The notes: generated by a model from the sequence alone, not told the origin. A stretch of 40,665 nucleotides of DNA from an uncultured Ruminococcus sp. (GCA_945877315.1 CAMCRP010000031.1:1-40665); one strand, 5' to 3'. Counted from the stretch's first letter, positions 25,739 through 33,502 are shown. Numbers and translations: made by a program.

Positions 25739-26614
25739 TCAGCTGCGGTTCTGCTTCATTTTCCGAAACTGCTTCGGCGTGATTCCGTGACGTGCCTTAA
25801 AGCTTTTTATCATATGGCTGCAGTCGGAAAAGCCCGTTTCCTGACTGATGTATGTCAGGTCAAAATCGGTAAATGCAAGAAATTCCTCCACCTTGTAAAT
25901 TCGCATATCCTCCATATATTCCTTGCAGGTCTTGCCGTAAACGGAAAGAAATTTTTTTGCAAAATATGAGTAGCTCATTCCGCAAATATCCGCAATTTCC
26001 GTCACCTTGATATTACTTGACATATTGGCGTCGATATATTCGGTAATGCTGTAAATATCGTATCTGCTGTCCTCGGCAAATGCCTCGCTGTCAACCTTGA
26101 AGCCTTGTTCCTGCCAGCAGCGGATTATCTCCGCCAGCAGCTTGTAAAGCTCGGAGCGAATTACCAGATCGTAGCCGTATTTCTGCGAATTCATCTCCGA
26201 AATGCACTTTGAAAATATTTCCGACGCACCAATTTTCTTCGCTTTGTCTGCGTCAAAGAATACGTTCATATTCTTCTTTTCGGCACAGCGGAAAATGCTC
26301 CTCAGTTTCGGAGAATAGGTCGAAGTGCCGTTCATTCGGTTTATATCAAATTTAAGCACCATATATCTTACGGGACTGCTGTCAGTGCTGTAAATGGAAT
26401 GTACCGCCTTCGGGTGAAAAAGAATCATACAGCCCTCTGACAACAGATGAACATTATTCCCCTCTCGCATTTCGGCAGTTCCCTCTGTCATGAAAATCAT
26501 TTCCATAAAATAGTGCCAATGGGGTCTGACGGGAAAATATTCACTCTCCGATGAAAAATCAAAACACTCTATGGGATTGTTAAGCAGGTCACTTTCTTCA
26601 AAAAGGCTATTCAT
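25739..26614 (-). CDS. AraC-family regulator with cupin sensor domain, divergent from SDR
   Basis: 291 residues. The N-terminal cupin (FPVRPHWHYFMEMIFMTEGTAEM, then SEGCMILFHPKAVHSIYS) is the AraC_binding sugar-sensor type. The C-terminal DNA-binding part has helix-turn-helix motifs VTEIADICGMSYSYFAKKFL and LTYISQETGFSDCSHMIKSFK and ends with GITPKQFRKMK. It is transcribed away from the SDR gene, sharing an inverted-repeat divergent promoter with it, so the SDR gene and its own gene are likely targets. It likely responds to a sugar or sugar acid, by family; the ligand is unknown. Confidence 0.9.
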   Translation of the reverse strand: MNSLFEESDLLNNPIECFDFSSESEYFPVRPHWHYFMEMIFMTEGTAEMREGNNVHLLSEGCMILFHPKAVHSIYSTDSSPVRYMVLKFDINRMNGTSTYSPKLRSIFRCAEKKNMNVFFDADKAKKIGASEIFSKCISEMNSQKYGYDLVIRSELYKLLAEIIRCWQEQGFKVDSEAFAEDSRYDIYSITEYIDANMSSNIKVTEIADICGMSYSYFAKKFLSVYGKTCKEYMEDMRIYKVEEFLAFTDFDLTYISQETGFSDCSHMIKSFKARHGITPKQFRKMKQNRS

Positions 26615-26661
26615 ATGACAATTCCCCCAAGGATAGATTTTTACTATTTTTATATATCAAT

Positions 26662-26694
26662 ATTATAGCATATTTTTTCCGAAAATGCTATACT
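26662..26694. promoter_or_regulatory. Face-to-face divergent promoter block between AraC and SDR
   Basis: ATTATAGCAT (26662-26671) and ATGCTATACT (26685-26694) are a 10-bp inverted repeat (9 of 10) with a 13-bp centre. TATACT serves the SDR gene and, on the other strand, TATAAT with an extended TGC serves the AraC gene; TAGCAT in each arm sits 17 bp from the opposite -10. The 35-bp segment ending here matches 27 of 35 bases with the one before GH5, with identical spacing. Confidence 0.6.
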
Positions 26695-26748
26695 CTATAT
26701 AAACTTTTTTGAGAAACCGCAAAACAGATTTGAAAGGAAGAAACAGTA

Positions 26749-27501
26749 ATGGTAAATGTTAAGGGCAGATGGGCACTCATTACAGGTGCAAGCAGAGGAA
26801 TAGGCAGTCTTACCGCAAAATTTATGGCAGAACAGGGCTGCAATCTTGTCCTGCACAGCAGAACTATGGAACATTCCGAAAATATCGCAGAAGAAGTCAG
26901 AAAGCTCGGCGTTGAAGCCTATGCAGTATGTGCAGAGTTGTCTGACCTTGACGCTGTACGGAAAATGCTTGAAACTGTCGACGCTCTCGGTGTCCGCATT
27001 GACATTGTTATGAATAATGCAGGTCTGCAAATCGCATACAGAACAGATTATTACAGCACTCCCGTTTCCGATTACACCGAAAGCTTTAAGATAAACACCA
27101 TCGCTCCCGCAATGATCTGCTATCACTTTATGCCGAAAATGATCGAGGCAGGCTTCGGACGTATACTCAACACCACCAGCGGTATTGCCCTTGAACCCGA
27201 ACAGGCAGGATATTCCGCATCTAAGGCTGCCCTTGACAAGATCACCATTGACCTTGGCTCTAAGGTGGAAGGCACAGATGTTATGATAAATCTCACCGAT
27301 CCCGGCTGGTGCAGGACCGATTTGGGAGGTCCTCACGCTCCCAATGCGCCCGAAAGTGCTATTCCCGGAATTGCAGTCGGCGCATTTGTTGACGATAAAA
27401 AATCGGGCAGAAACCTCGCCGCTCAACACTTCACGGGTATGACCATCGAAGAAGCAGTCAAGAAAGCGGAAGCCGAATTTGACAGCCCTTATCAAAAATA
27501 A
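26749..27501 (+). CDS. Short-chain dehydrogenase/reductase
   Basis: 250 residues, a classical SDR. The cofactor site TGASRGIG (12-19), NNAG (89-92) and the catalytic Ser144, Tyr155 and Lys159 (YSASK) are all present. In place of an acidic residue after strand beta-2 it has HSRTM, which favours NADP(H). Substrate unknown; SDRs beside AraC and glycosidase genes often act on sugars or sugar acids. It follows the shared promoter block by about 50 bp and ends at a bidirectional terminator. Confidence 0.92.
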   Translation: MVNVKGRWALITGASRGIGSLTAKFMAEQGCNLVLHSRTMEHSENIAEEVRKLGVEAYAVCAELSDLDAVRKMLETVDALGVRIDIVMNNAGLQIAYRTDYYSTPVSDYTESFKINTIAPAMICYHFMPKMIEAGFGRILNTTSGIALEPEQAGYSASKAALDKITIDLGSKVEGTDVMINLTDPGWCRTDLGGPHAPNAPESAIPGIAVGAFVDDKKSGRNLAAQHFTGMTIEEAVKKAEAEFDSPYQK

Positions 27502-27518
27502 GAGCAGCAACAAAGCTA

Positions 27519-27566
27519 AAAATGCTCCCCTTTTGCCAAAATTCCCGACAAAAGAGGAGCATTTTA
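27519..27566. terminator. Bidirectional terminator between SDR and SCP2 genes
   Basis: AAAATGCTCC (27519-27528) pairs with GGAGCATTTT (27556-27565), extended by CTTTTG with CAAAAG inside. T-rich tracts lie on both sides, so it serves both converging genes. Confidence 0.8.
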
Positions 27567-27584
27567 TTTTTGCTGAAAATTTAC

Positions 27585-27920
27585 TCAGCCCTCAACATTC
27601 TGCTTGAGAACGTTGGAAAATTCCAGAGCCTTGCCCACATCGCCTTCAACAGTAAGCTTCTTTGTGGTAAATGCCACAACGGGATCAAGCTTCTGAGTGA
27701 TAAGCTTGATGAAGTTTTCGGGGCTGATTGTGATAGAGCAGTTTCTGTCAATGTACTCATAAGGCTCGATGTTTATCTTGCCGTGAAGGAATTCAACGTA
27801 AAGAACACCGCCGTTTTCGCCTGTCAGATTTATCTGAACAGCGATAAAATAATCGTAGGGCTGGGGCTTAACGGTCTTAGCCAGCTCGCGGGTGGTTTCT
27901 AAGGTTTCGTTAAATGTCAT
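27585..27920 (-). CDS. Stand-alone SCP2 sterol-binding domain protein
   Basis: 111 residues covering a single SCP-2 domain: a beta sheet (YDYFIAVQINLTGENGGVLYVEFLHGKINIEPY) followed by SITISPENFIKLITQKLDPVVAFTTKKLTVEGDVGKALEFSNVL, the classical pattern. The hydrophobic pocket binds lipids in eukaryotes; in bacteria free SCP2 domains are common and unexplained. It is a single-gene unit with its own promoter, a 5' hairpin, an AGGAG site before the ATG, and a shared terminator. No neighbour suggests a partner. Confidence 0.88.
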   Translation of the reverse strand: MTFNETLETTRELAKTVKPQPYDYFIAVQINLTGENGGVLYVEFLHGKINIEPYEYIDRNCSITISPENFIKLITQKLDPVVAFTTKKLTVEGDVGKALEFSNVLKQNVEG

Positions 27921-27945
27921 ATGTATTCTCCTAATCCTTTTATTT

Positions 27946-27968
27946 CGGTAACGCTCCCGATGTTACCG
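27946..27968 (-). promoter_or_regulatory. Stem-loop at the predicted 5' end of the SCP2 mRNA
   Basis: CGGTAAC and GTTACCG (7 bp) close a 9-nt loop directly at the expected transcript start, about 25 bases before the ATG. It resembles the arrangement before the ABC operon. Confidence 0.4.
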
Positions 27969-27972
27969 ATTT

Positions 27973-28001
27973 ATTTTATCATATTTAACGAAAAATGTCA
28001 A
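27973..28001 (-). promoter_or_regulatory. Promoter of the SCP2 gene
   Basis: On the minus strand TTGACA (27996-28001), 17-bp spacer, TAAAAT (27973-27978) with extended TGA. Confidence 0.75.
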
Positions 28002-28037
28002 TAGTCTTTTTTCTGAAGGGTAAGACAACAAAGTCAT

Positions 28038-28112
28038 TAGGAAAACGCCAACCTAAATACGTCACTCAGGCAACAGTAAAAGCAGAAATGTCGATCAAAT
28101 CAGGGTTCCTTA
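28038..28112. mobile_element. Relic of the miniature inverted-repeat element, copy A (hairpin lost)
   Basis: This 75-bp copy keeps the TA-GG left end, the internal motif CCTAAATACGTCACTCAGG and the GGTTCCT-TA right end seen in copies B and C, but lacks the central GC-rich hairpin. Its final TTA is, on the minus strand, the TAA stop codon of the acetyltransferase gene. Confidence 0.6.
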
Positions 28113-28721
28113 GAATAACTCGGGGTGATTTTCCAAAGAATCCTCCTCCGTAATTTCACGGATAACACGACACGGAACGCCGACAGCCAGCGAGTTGGGC
28201 GGTATATCTCTTGTGACCACACTTCCCGCTCCGATAACGCAGCCCTCGCCTATGGTAACACCTCCGCAGACAGTGACATTTCCCGCTATCCAGCAGTTGT
28301 CGCCGATGGTTATGGGCTTTGCATATTCCTTGTCGGTGGCGGTGCCATCGGGTTTCAGATACATATTTCTGTCCTGCCAACGAAGAGGATGGATAGGTGT
28401 CAGCAGCGACACATTAGGCCCCATAAAAACATTATCTCCAATGGTAACGGGACAGCAGTCAACACAGGTAAAATTGAAATTTGCATAGGTATTTGCGCCC
28501 ACCGCAGTAAAGCAGCCGTAATCGAACTGCACCGGTCCCTGGAAATAGCAGGAAGTACCGTTTATGCCCAGTTCCCCGATTATTTCCGAACGACGCTTGT
28601 CGGTTTCGGAAAGGCTGTTATATTCGATGCACAGCTTATGTGCCCTTATTCTAAGCGCAGCAAGCTCCTTGTCTGACGGATCGTATATTTTCCCCGCCAG
28701 CATTTTCTCTTTTTCGGTCAT
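28110..28721 (-). CDS. Maltose/galactoside-type sugar O-acetyltransferase
   Basis: 203 residues. A Mac domain (MLAGKIYDPSDKELAALRIRAHKL) is followed by a left-handed beta-helix of hexapeptide repeats with the catalytic histidine in SLLTPIHPLRW, and the closing GGVTIGEGCVIGAGSVVTRDIP signature. It transfers acetyl from acetyl-CoA to a sugar hydroxyl in the cytosol. Such enzymes are thought to detoxify non-metabolised sugars, which suits its place among cytosolic glycosidases. The stop codon lies inside the end of mobile element copy A. A promoter about 170 bases upstream gives it an unusually long leader. Confidence 0.93.
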   Translation of the reverse strand: MTEKEKMLAGKIYDPSDKELAALRIRAHKLCIEYNSLSETDKRRSEIIGELGINGTSCYFQGPVQFDYGCFTAVGANTYANFNFTCVDCCPVTIGDNVFMGPNVSLLTPIHPLRWQDRNMYLKPDGTATDKEYAKPITIGDNCWIAGNVTVCGGVTIGEGCVIGAGSVVTRDIPPNSLAVGVPCRVIREITEEDSLENHPELF

Positions 28722-28793
28722 TTTAACTTTCCTCTTTTCAATTTCGGTATTTTTTTGTTAATGAAATGTCTGCCTGAATCATGTCCTATCTGC

Positions 28794-28883
28794 TTACGGT
28801 ATCCCGTGGGGGTCACTTTCTGCTTTTAAACCGGCGTATGATATAAATTGTATTCGGTGGAATAGCCGCATCATAGCTGTCAT
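28794..28883 (-). CDS. Possible 29-residue leader peptide before the acetyltransferase
   Basis: A GGAG site 5 bases before an ATG opens a 30-codon frame (start MTAMMRLFHRIQF, end DPHGIP) inside the long acetyltransferase leader. It ends 72 bases before the acetyltransferase ATG. Whether it is translated, or is a fragment of something older, cannot be told from this sequence. Nothing else is seen in 28722-28930 apart from the promoter. Confidence 0.3.
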   Translation of the reverse strand: MTAMMRLFHRIQFISYAGLKAESDPHGIP

Positions 28884-28901
28884 CATCACTCCGATAAAAC
28901 A

Positions 28902-28930
28902 ATTATACCATACTCCCTGCCCTATTTCAA
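28902..28930 (-). promoter_or_regulatory. Promoter of the acetyltransferase gene
   Basis: On the minus strand TTGAAA (28925-28930) and TATAAT (28902-28907, extended TGG) are 17 bases apart. The -35 box touches the GH43 stop codon. The leader to the acetyltransferase ATG is about 170 nt. Confidence 0.7.
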
Positions 28931-30271
28931 CTATTTCATAAACACAAATTCGGAAAGCTCAAACAGGCTTCTGCCCTTGAAATATTCCGCAGTCCAGCCG
29001 CTGTAATCGGTAGATATTTTGAAGTATACGGCGTGTCTGCCTGTAACGGCTTTTACAACTGCTTTTACGATTCCGCCGTCCTGCCCGATGTCGCAAACGC
29101 CGATCTCTTCGTCGTCCGAGAAAATGTGCATATGACAGTCGCAGCCCATTCCCCTGACCTTAGCTGCAAATTCCATAGTTTTGCTGGAATTATCCTCGCC
29201 GAAATCAAAGTATTTATAGCCTATAACATCGCCGTCCTGAATGTTTATTATTGCCCTGTCAAACACATTTCTTTCGGTAATAAACGCTTTTCCCTTCAGC
29301 ACGCAGGCAATATCCGCAGGAGTTATCTCATAAGGATTAAGGCTGTCCTCGAAACCGAGAGATGTCATTTCAACAGGCGGGATAGTGCCGTCGGGAAGTA
29401 TCTCGATCTTTTCAACGCAGCCCCGCCTTGACATAATTGTGCCGTTTGTCATACGGTGATAGAAAATGTACCACTGACCATTTATGCAGGCAACAGAGCC
29501 GTGATTGTTTCCGCCCGGATAATCGACGCCATTGTCAACAATATATCCCCGATAGGTGTACGGACCTGTGGGACTGTCCGAGGTGGCATAAGCAAGACGG
29601 CTGCCCTGTTTCGGTGAATAGATCATATAGTAGACGCCATTTATCTTTCGGGGCGAGCAGGCTTCATAGAAAAGCGACTCCTTCTCCGTAAACCCGCCCT
29701 CCGACGTTTCGGTGCAGGGGATAAAATGCTCAATGCAGCTGCCGTCAATGACCTCATACATATTTTCGCTGTTTATCTCAGCAAGGAAGGAACGCTCAAA
29801 GCCGCAGTAGATATATGTCCTTCCGTCGTCGTCAACTAGCACTCCGGGGTCAATGAACCAGCCGTTGCAGCATACCTCGTCGGGAATGGTGTACTTGTAT
29901 TTGGAAACAAGCTTGAAGGGTCCTTCGGGCTTGTCGCTGACTGCAACACAGCCCCTTGCATTTACGATGTAAGCGTAAAGATAATATTTCCCGTCAACGC
30001 CCCTAACAACATCGGGAGCAAAAAGCTGAGTATTATCGCCATTCCAGTCAATATCGGAAGGGTGATCTCTGTCCGCCTTAGTGTGGAAAATATCGCCGTG
30101 GCAGATCCATTTTGTAAGGTCGTTTACGGGTGCACTCCAGCATTTTAATACGAAATCGCAGAAGCTGTCCGAGCCCGATCTGTCGTGTGAGCCGTAAATA
30201 TATACCCTGTCGCCAAAAACTCTCGGCTCTCCGTCAGGGATATACTCGTAGTTGGGAAGATATGGATTCAT
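28931..30271 (-). CDS. GH43 family glycosidase, cytosolic
   Basis: 446 residues. GH43 enzymes are five-bladed beta-propellers acting on arabinans, xylans and related side chains. Asp13 (EYIPDGEPRVF) fits the general base, Asp141 (FIDPGVLVDDDG) the middle carboxylate and Glu203 (FYEACSPRKING) the general acid. APDVVRGVDGKYYLYAY (about 85-101) is also typical. The last about 130 residues form a beta-sandwich-like domain reminiscent of CBM6. There is no signal peptide. The GAAAGGCGG site lies 9 bases before the ATG. No consensus promoter was found in 30272-30368; a mobile element sits directly upstream of that stretch. Confidence 0.9.
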   Translation of the reverse strand: MNPYLPNYEYIPDGEPRVFGDRVYIYGSHDRSGSDSFCDFVLKCWSAPVNDLTKWICHGDIFHTKADRDHPSDIDWNGDNTQLFAPDVVRGVDGKYYLYAYIVNARGCVAVSDKPEGPFKLVSKYKYTIPDEVCCNGWFIDPGVLVDDDGRTYIYCGFERSFLAEINSENMYEVIDGSCIEHFIPCTETSEGGFTEKESLFYEACSPRKINGVYYMIYSPKQGSRLAYATSDSPTGPYTYRGYIVDNGVDYPGGNNHGSVACINGQWYIFYHRMTNGTIMSRRGCVEKIEILPDGTIPPVEMTSLGFEDSLNPYEITPADIACVLKGKAFITERNVFDRAIINIQDGDVIGYKYFDFGEDNSSKTMEFAAKVRGMGCDCHMHIFSDDEEIGVCDIGQDGGIVKAVVKAVTGRHAVYFKISTDYSGWTAEYFKGRSLFELSEFVFMK

Positions 30272-30367
30272 AATATTTGCCGCCTTTCCTGATTTGCAAA
30301 AATGGTTAATTGCGTTTTAAGCCCTTGTATTTTTCATGCACTATAATTGTAACCAAATGTCATTCAT

Positions 30368-30483
30368 CTAGGGAACCACTGATAAATCAAAAATTTCATT
30401 TTTCTTGTTACCTGATCGACGTATCTAGGTGGGTGTTCCCCCGCCGAAGGCGGGGGAACACCCATTAATCAGTATTTCCCTAG
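30368..30483. mobile_element. Miniature inverted-repeat element, copy B (complete)
   Basis: About 114 bp bounded by CTAGGGAAccACTGAT on the left and ATCAGTatTTCCCTAG on the right, imperfect terminal inverted repeats with TA at each end. Near one end, 30430-30464 forms a 16-bp perfect hairpin (GGGTGTTCCCCCGCC) with a GAA loop. There is no coding frame. The TA flanks suggest mobilisation by an IS630/Tc1-type transposase, an inference. It separates GH43 from CotH. Confidence 0.75.
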
Positions 30484-30557
30484 CAATACCCTATAAAGTC
30501 AGATTTACTGACCTTTTGTGCATTTTCATAAGCCCTCGCCTGTAAAATATGACCGAA

Positions 30558-32630
30558 TTATTCAAACACCGCCCGAACGGTAAAATCTCCCGTAAAGCTT
30601 ATTTCGGCAGATGGAGAGCCGGAGTCTGAGATTTCACAGCCTGTTACAACCCACTCCTTGAAGCGGCTGCCCTCCTTTGGAAGTGCGGTAACGGTCACAG
30701 GATATTCGATAAAATATTTTCCCGAAACGGCTTCATCAAGGTCAAGCACTGTATTGTTTATCATAACGGTTCCCTTTGCGCTGTCTGAACAGGATATCTC
30801 GGCATTTACAGATTCGCTGAGCTTAAAGGCTTTTTCGATCACCCTCGGCATACCGCTGTATCTTCCGTCAATAAACACGGCAAGACCGTTTACCTGCTGC
30901 TCATAATGACCTTTGGGGTCGTATGTTACCCATTCGGGACCGAACCGCTCAAATGTCGGCGGTACAAGCTTGCCGTAGACCTCATAAAGCTCATTCAGTC
31001 TTTCGAGAGCGTCTGTCGGAAGGAAATCGTAGTTTCTCATATCGCACAATGCAAGCACAAGCTCTTTTTTAAAGTCCGAATTTGCATAAAGTGCACGGAA
31101 CATATCCGACGGGTCACGAATTATCTCACCGTTCTCGTCGGTTTCGGGAACATATTTGCCGTCTGACCTTTTGGGTCTGAGATAATCGGAGATGTTATTC
31201 TGATTGTGATTGGAACCGCCGCTGTAAATTCCCGAGGAATAATCCGTGTCATATACCATCATGCGCCATTTTCCGTCTGCGGCGACAATATTCTCATCGG
31301 GAGTTTTTACACGCCACATACGCCAGTTGTTGTCCTTTAAAAAGCTGTCCTCATTATAGATGTAAAGATTAAATGCCGCATAGTCTATGTAACTGCCCAT
31401 ATCAAGCATTTCGCATGCCTTTTCGTAATTTTCGGGGACGGACATATCATTTTCCGCAATGAAATCAAACATTTCGTTGTAATATGAAATGTCACCTTCC
31501 TCCCCTTCTTCGACCTCGCCGCATTTTATCATTATAACATTGTTATTATCAATGCCGTAGTTATTTTCAATGTAGTTGTCGCTGTAATCCTCTGCAATGG
31601 TGTACATTCCCCAGTATTCGCCGTTTATGAATGCAACACAGGGCGTATACTGCTGAGTGTCAAACCGTCTGCCGTTTACACATTCCTGTAACAGCGGGTC
31701 GCGTATTTTGGCAAAATCACAGTCGTTGCCGCCGTTTCTGAGAATGAAGGATTTGTATTTTTCCACATTTCCCTGACCGTCCGAACGAAGATTATCGGGA
31801 ATTATCTCATACCTTACCGACTTGCTGCCGTATTCCTCACGAGCAATAAATCGCATACTCTTCTGCGGGGCATTTCGTGAAGCCGCTCCCATTATCCTGA
31901 CACCCATATCCTGCGAAAAGCCAATACTTCCGTCCGATGCAATAAATTCAACAGACGCAGGACGCTCCCATTCCCTGCCCCTGTTAGTATAGTTTCCCTG
32001 TGACTGCCAGCCTTCAAGACGCTTGTTGTTCTCGTCCTCGGCTATCCATCTGTCATAGGTCGCACCCATAACATAGATGCCTGTTTCGTAATCAAAAAGA
32101 TTTCCGCTGTCTGTCATAATTGAGATAACAGGTACATTTCCGTATTCACTTTCACGGTCTATCCCCACGAAGAAGGTGCCGTTCAAAATCTCACTCTTGC
32201 TGCCGTCCTCGTAAACTGCCACCGCCCGAATAACGTTTGCCTTAGTTACCTTTTCACGGGGTGTGTAATTTTCTCCCACACTTATTCCTGTCTTTGCGCT
32301 CAGAACGTTAGGCTCATTGCTCCTGTTTTTGAGGGCTATCGGTTCGCTGTACAGCGTACTTTCTTCATTCGGAACGCTTCCGTCGGCAGTATAGTATATT
32401 TTTGCCTTTGGGTCATTACAGCTTATTTCCAGCCCAAAATTATCCTTGTAAAATCCGCTTTTATGACTAAAAGCAATTTCCTCCGAAACACTGTTTTCCG
32501 AAACAATATCCGAGGCAGCCGATGTATTGACATCCGTTTCGAAAATGCCATTTTTATCGGTACAACCCGAAAGCATGCCCGCAGCAATAAGTGCGGATAT
32601 TATCCCCGCATATATCCTTGTTGATCTCAT
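30558..32630 (-). CDS. CotH-type kinase-fold lipoprotein
   Basis: 690 residues. A lipoprotein signal ends in MLSGC, so Cys23 is lipidated and the protein sits on the outer face of the membrane. Residues about 55-105 form a chitobiase-like beta-sandwich (ISCNDPKAKIYYTADGSVPN). The CotH domain (about 170-560) shows FILRNGGNDCDFAKIRDPL, INGEYWGMYTIAEDY and WRMMVYDTDYS. CotH is an atypical protein kinase of spore coats; non-spore CotH proteins also occur beside VTC polyphosphate polymerase genes. The C-terminal 70 residues resemble a Listeria-Bacteroides surface repeat (FKEWVVTG, FTVRAVFE). It is divergent from VTC-DUF4956. AAAGGCGG precedes the ATG. Confidence 0.9.
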   Translation of the reverse strand: MRSTRIYAGIISALIAAGMLSGCTDKNGIFETDVNTSAASDIVSENSVSEEIAFSHKSGFYKDNFGLEISCNDPKAKIYYTADGSVPNEESTLYSEPIALKNRSNEPNVLSAKTGISVGENYTPREKVTKANVIRAVAVYEDGSKSEILNGTFFVGIDRESEYGNVPVISIMTDSGNLFDYETGIYVMGATYDRWIAEDENNKRLEGWQSQGNYTNRGREWERPASVEFIASDGSIGFSQDMGVRIMGAASRNAPQKSMRFIAREEYGSKSVRYEIIPDNLRSDGQGNVEKYKSFILRNGGNDCDFAKIRDPLLQECVNGRRFDTQQYTPCVAFINGEYWGMYTIAEDYSDNYIENNYGIDNNNVIMIKCGEVEEGEEGDISYYNEMFDFIAENDMSVPENYEKACEMLDMGSYIDYAAFNLYIYNEDSFLKDNNWRMWRVKTPDENIVAADGKWRMMVYDTDYSSGIYSGGSNHNQNNISDYLRPKRSDGKYVPETDENGEIIRDPSDMFRALYANSDFKKELVLALCDMRNYDFLPTDALERLNELYEVYGKLVPPTFERFGPEWVTYDPKGHYEQQVNGLAVFIDGRYSGMPRVIEKAFKLSESVNAEISCSDSAKGTVMINNTVLDLDEAVSGKYFIEYPVTVTALPKEGSRFKEWVVTGCEISDSGSPSAEISFTGDFTVRAVFE

Positions 32631-32721
32631 GATTTACCGCCTTTCAGATTTGTCATTGTATTAATTATACATCTGTTAATATGATTTGTAAAGGCGTTAT
32701 TCCGAAAAAATTATATTTAAC

Positions 32722-32750
32722 TTGACAGTATTTAACTATTATGGTACAAT
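32722..32750 (+). promoter_or_regulatory. Promoter of the VTC-DUF4956 operon
   Basis: TTGACA (32722-32727), 17-bp spacer, TACAAT (32745-32750) with an extended TGG. Transcription should start near 32757. Confidence 0.8.
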
Positions 32751-32827
32751 AAAAAAAATCTGTAAAATACGGGCGGTGAATACATACGGACTATCAGTCG
32801 ACCTTCAGGCGAAAAGAGCAGAAATAT

Positions 32828-33502
32828 ATGCTGACAACTCAGCAGTATGACAAACTGCGTCAGCTTATTTCACCATATATGACCGAGGATAAATACGGTC
32901 TGCACACCATATGCAGCATTTATTTTGACACGGAAGATGACCGCCTTATACGCAATTCTATCGAAAAGCCGATCTACAAGGAAAAGCTTCGGCTGAGAAG
33001 CTACGGCGTTCCAAAAAGTGATGACCACGAGGTTTTTCTGGAGCTGAAAAAGAAATACAAGGGCATTGTCTACAAGCGCAGAGAGGCTCTAACATTATCC
33101 GCAGCGGAAAGCTACATTCAAAGCGGCAATATTCCCGCAGACAGTCAAATATTCAGAGAGATTGACTATTTCCGCTGCTATTACAGCGCATACCCGAAAA
33201 TATTTATCGCCTATGACCGTATCGCAATGACGGGAACCCGGGACACCGACCTTCGTATGACTTTTGACTTCAAAATACGCTGCCGACGTGATCGTCTTGA
33301 GCTCAGGGCGGGAGATCACGGCATTGAGCTTCTGCCAAACGGCAGTGTCCTGATGGAAATAAAAACACCGAACGCTATGCCCATGTGGCTGTCCTCGGCA
33401 CTTGCACAGCTGAAATGCTATCCCGTGTCCTTTTCAAAATACGGGCATTTTTACATAAAAGAATTAAAAGGAGAATTTGAATTATGTTCACCGATATGCT
33501 GA
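32828..33502 (+). CDS. VTC-domain polyphosphate polymerase-like protein; true start unclear
   Basis: At least 224 residues. The VTC domain polymerises the ATP gamma-phosphate into polyphosphate inside a basic tunnel. Seen here are ICSIYFDTEDDRLI, YKEKLRLRSYGVP, VFLELKKKYKGIVYKRR, the DLRMTFDFKIRCR strand and LMEIKTPNAMPMWL. The ATG at 32828 is the first normal start, but the same frame upstream, after a stop at 32777-32779, encodes YQSTFRRKEQKY, the conserved first strand including the E-x-K pair that lines the tunnel. No ATG, GTG or TTG exists there; an ACG at 32786 lies 9 bases after GGGCGG. The real protein probably starts there, or the start has mutated. It overlaps the next gene by 19 bases. 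Confidence 0.82.
   Translation: MLTTQQYDKLRQLISPYMTEDKYGLHTICSIYFDTEDDRLIRNSIEKPIYKEKLRLRSYGVPKSDDHEVFLELKKKYKGIVYKRREALTLSAAESYIQSGNIPADSQIFREIDYFRCYYSAYPKIFIAYDRIAMTGTRDTDLRMTFDFKIRCRRDRLELRAGDHGIELLPNGSVLMEIKTPNAMPMWLSSALAQLKCYPVSFSKYGHFYIKELKGEFELCSPIC

Noticed and set aside
30484-30557. Terminator for CotH near 30497
   Set aside because: Only a 5-bp stem (GTCAG/CTGAC) with a short AT tail is seen, too weak to call.
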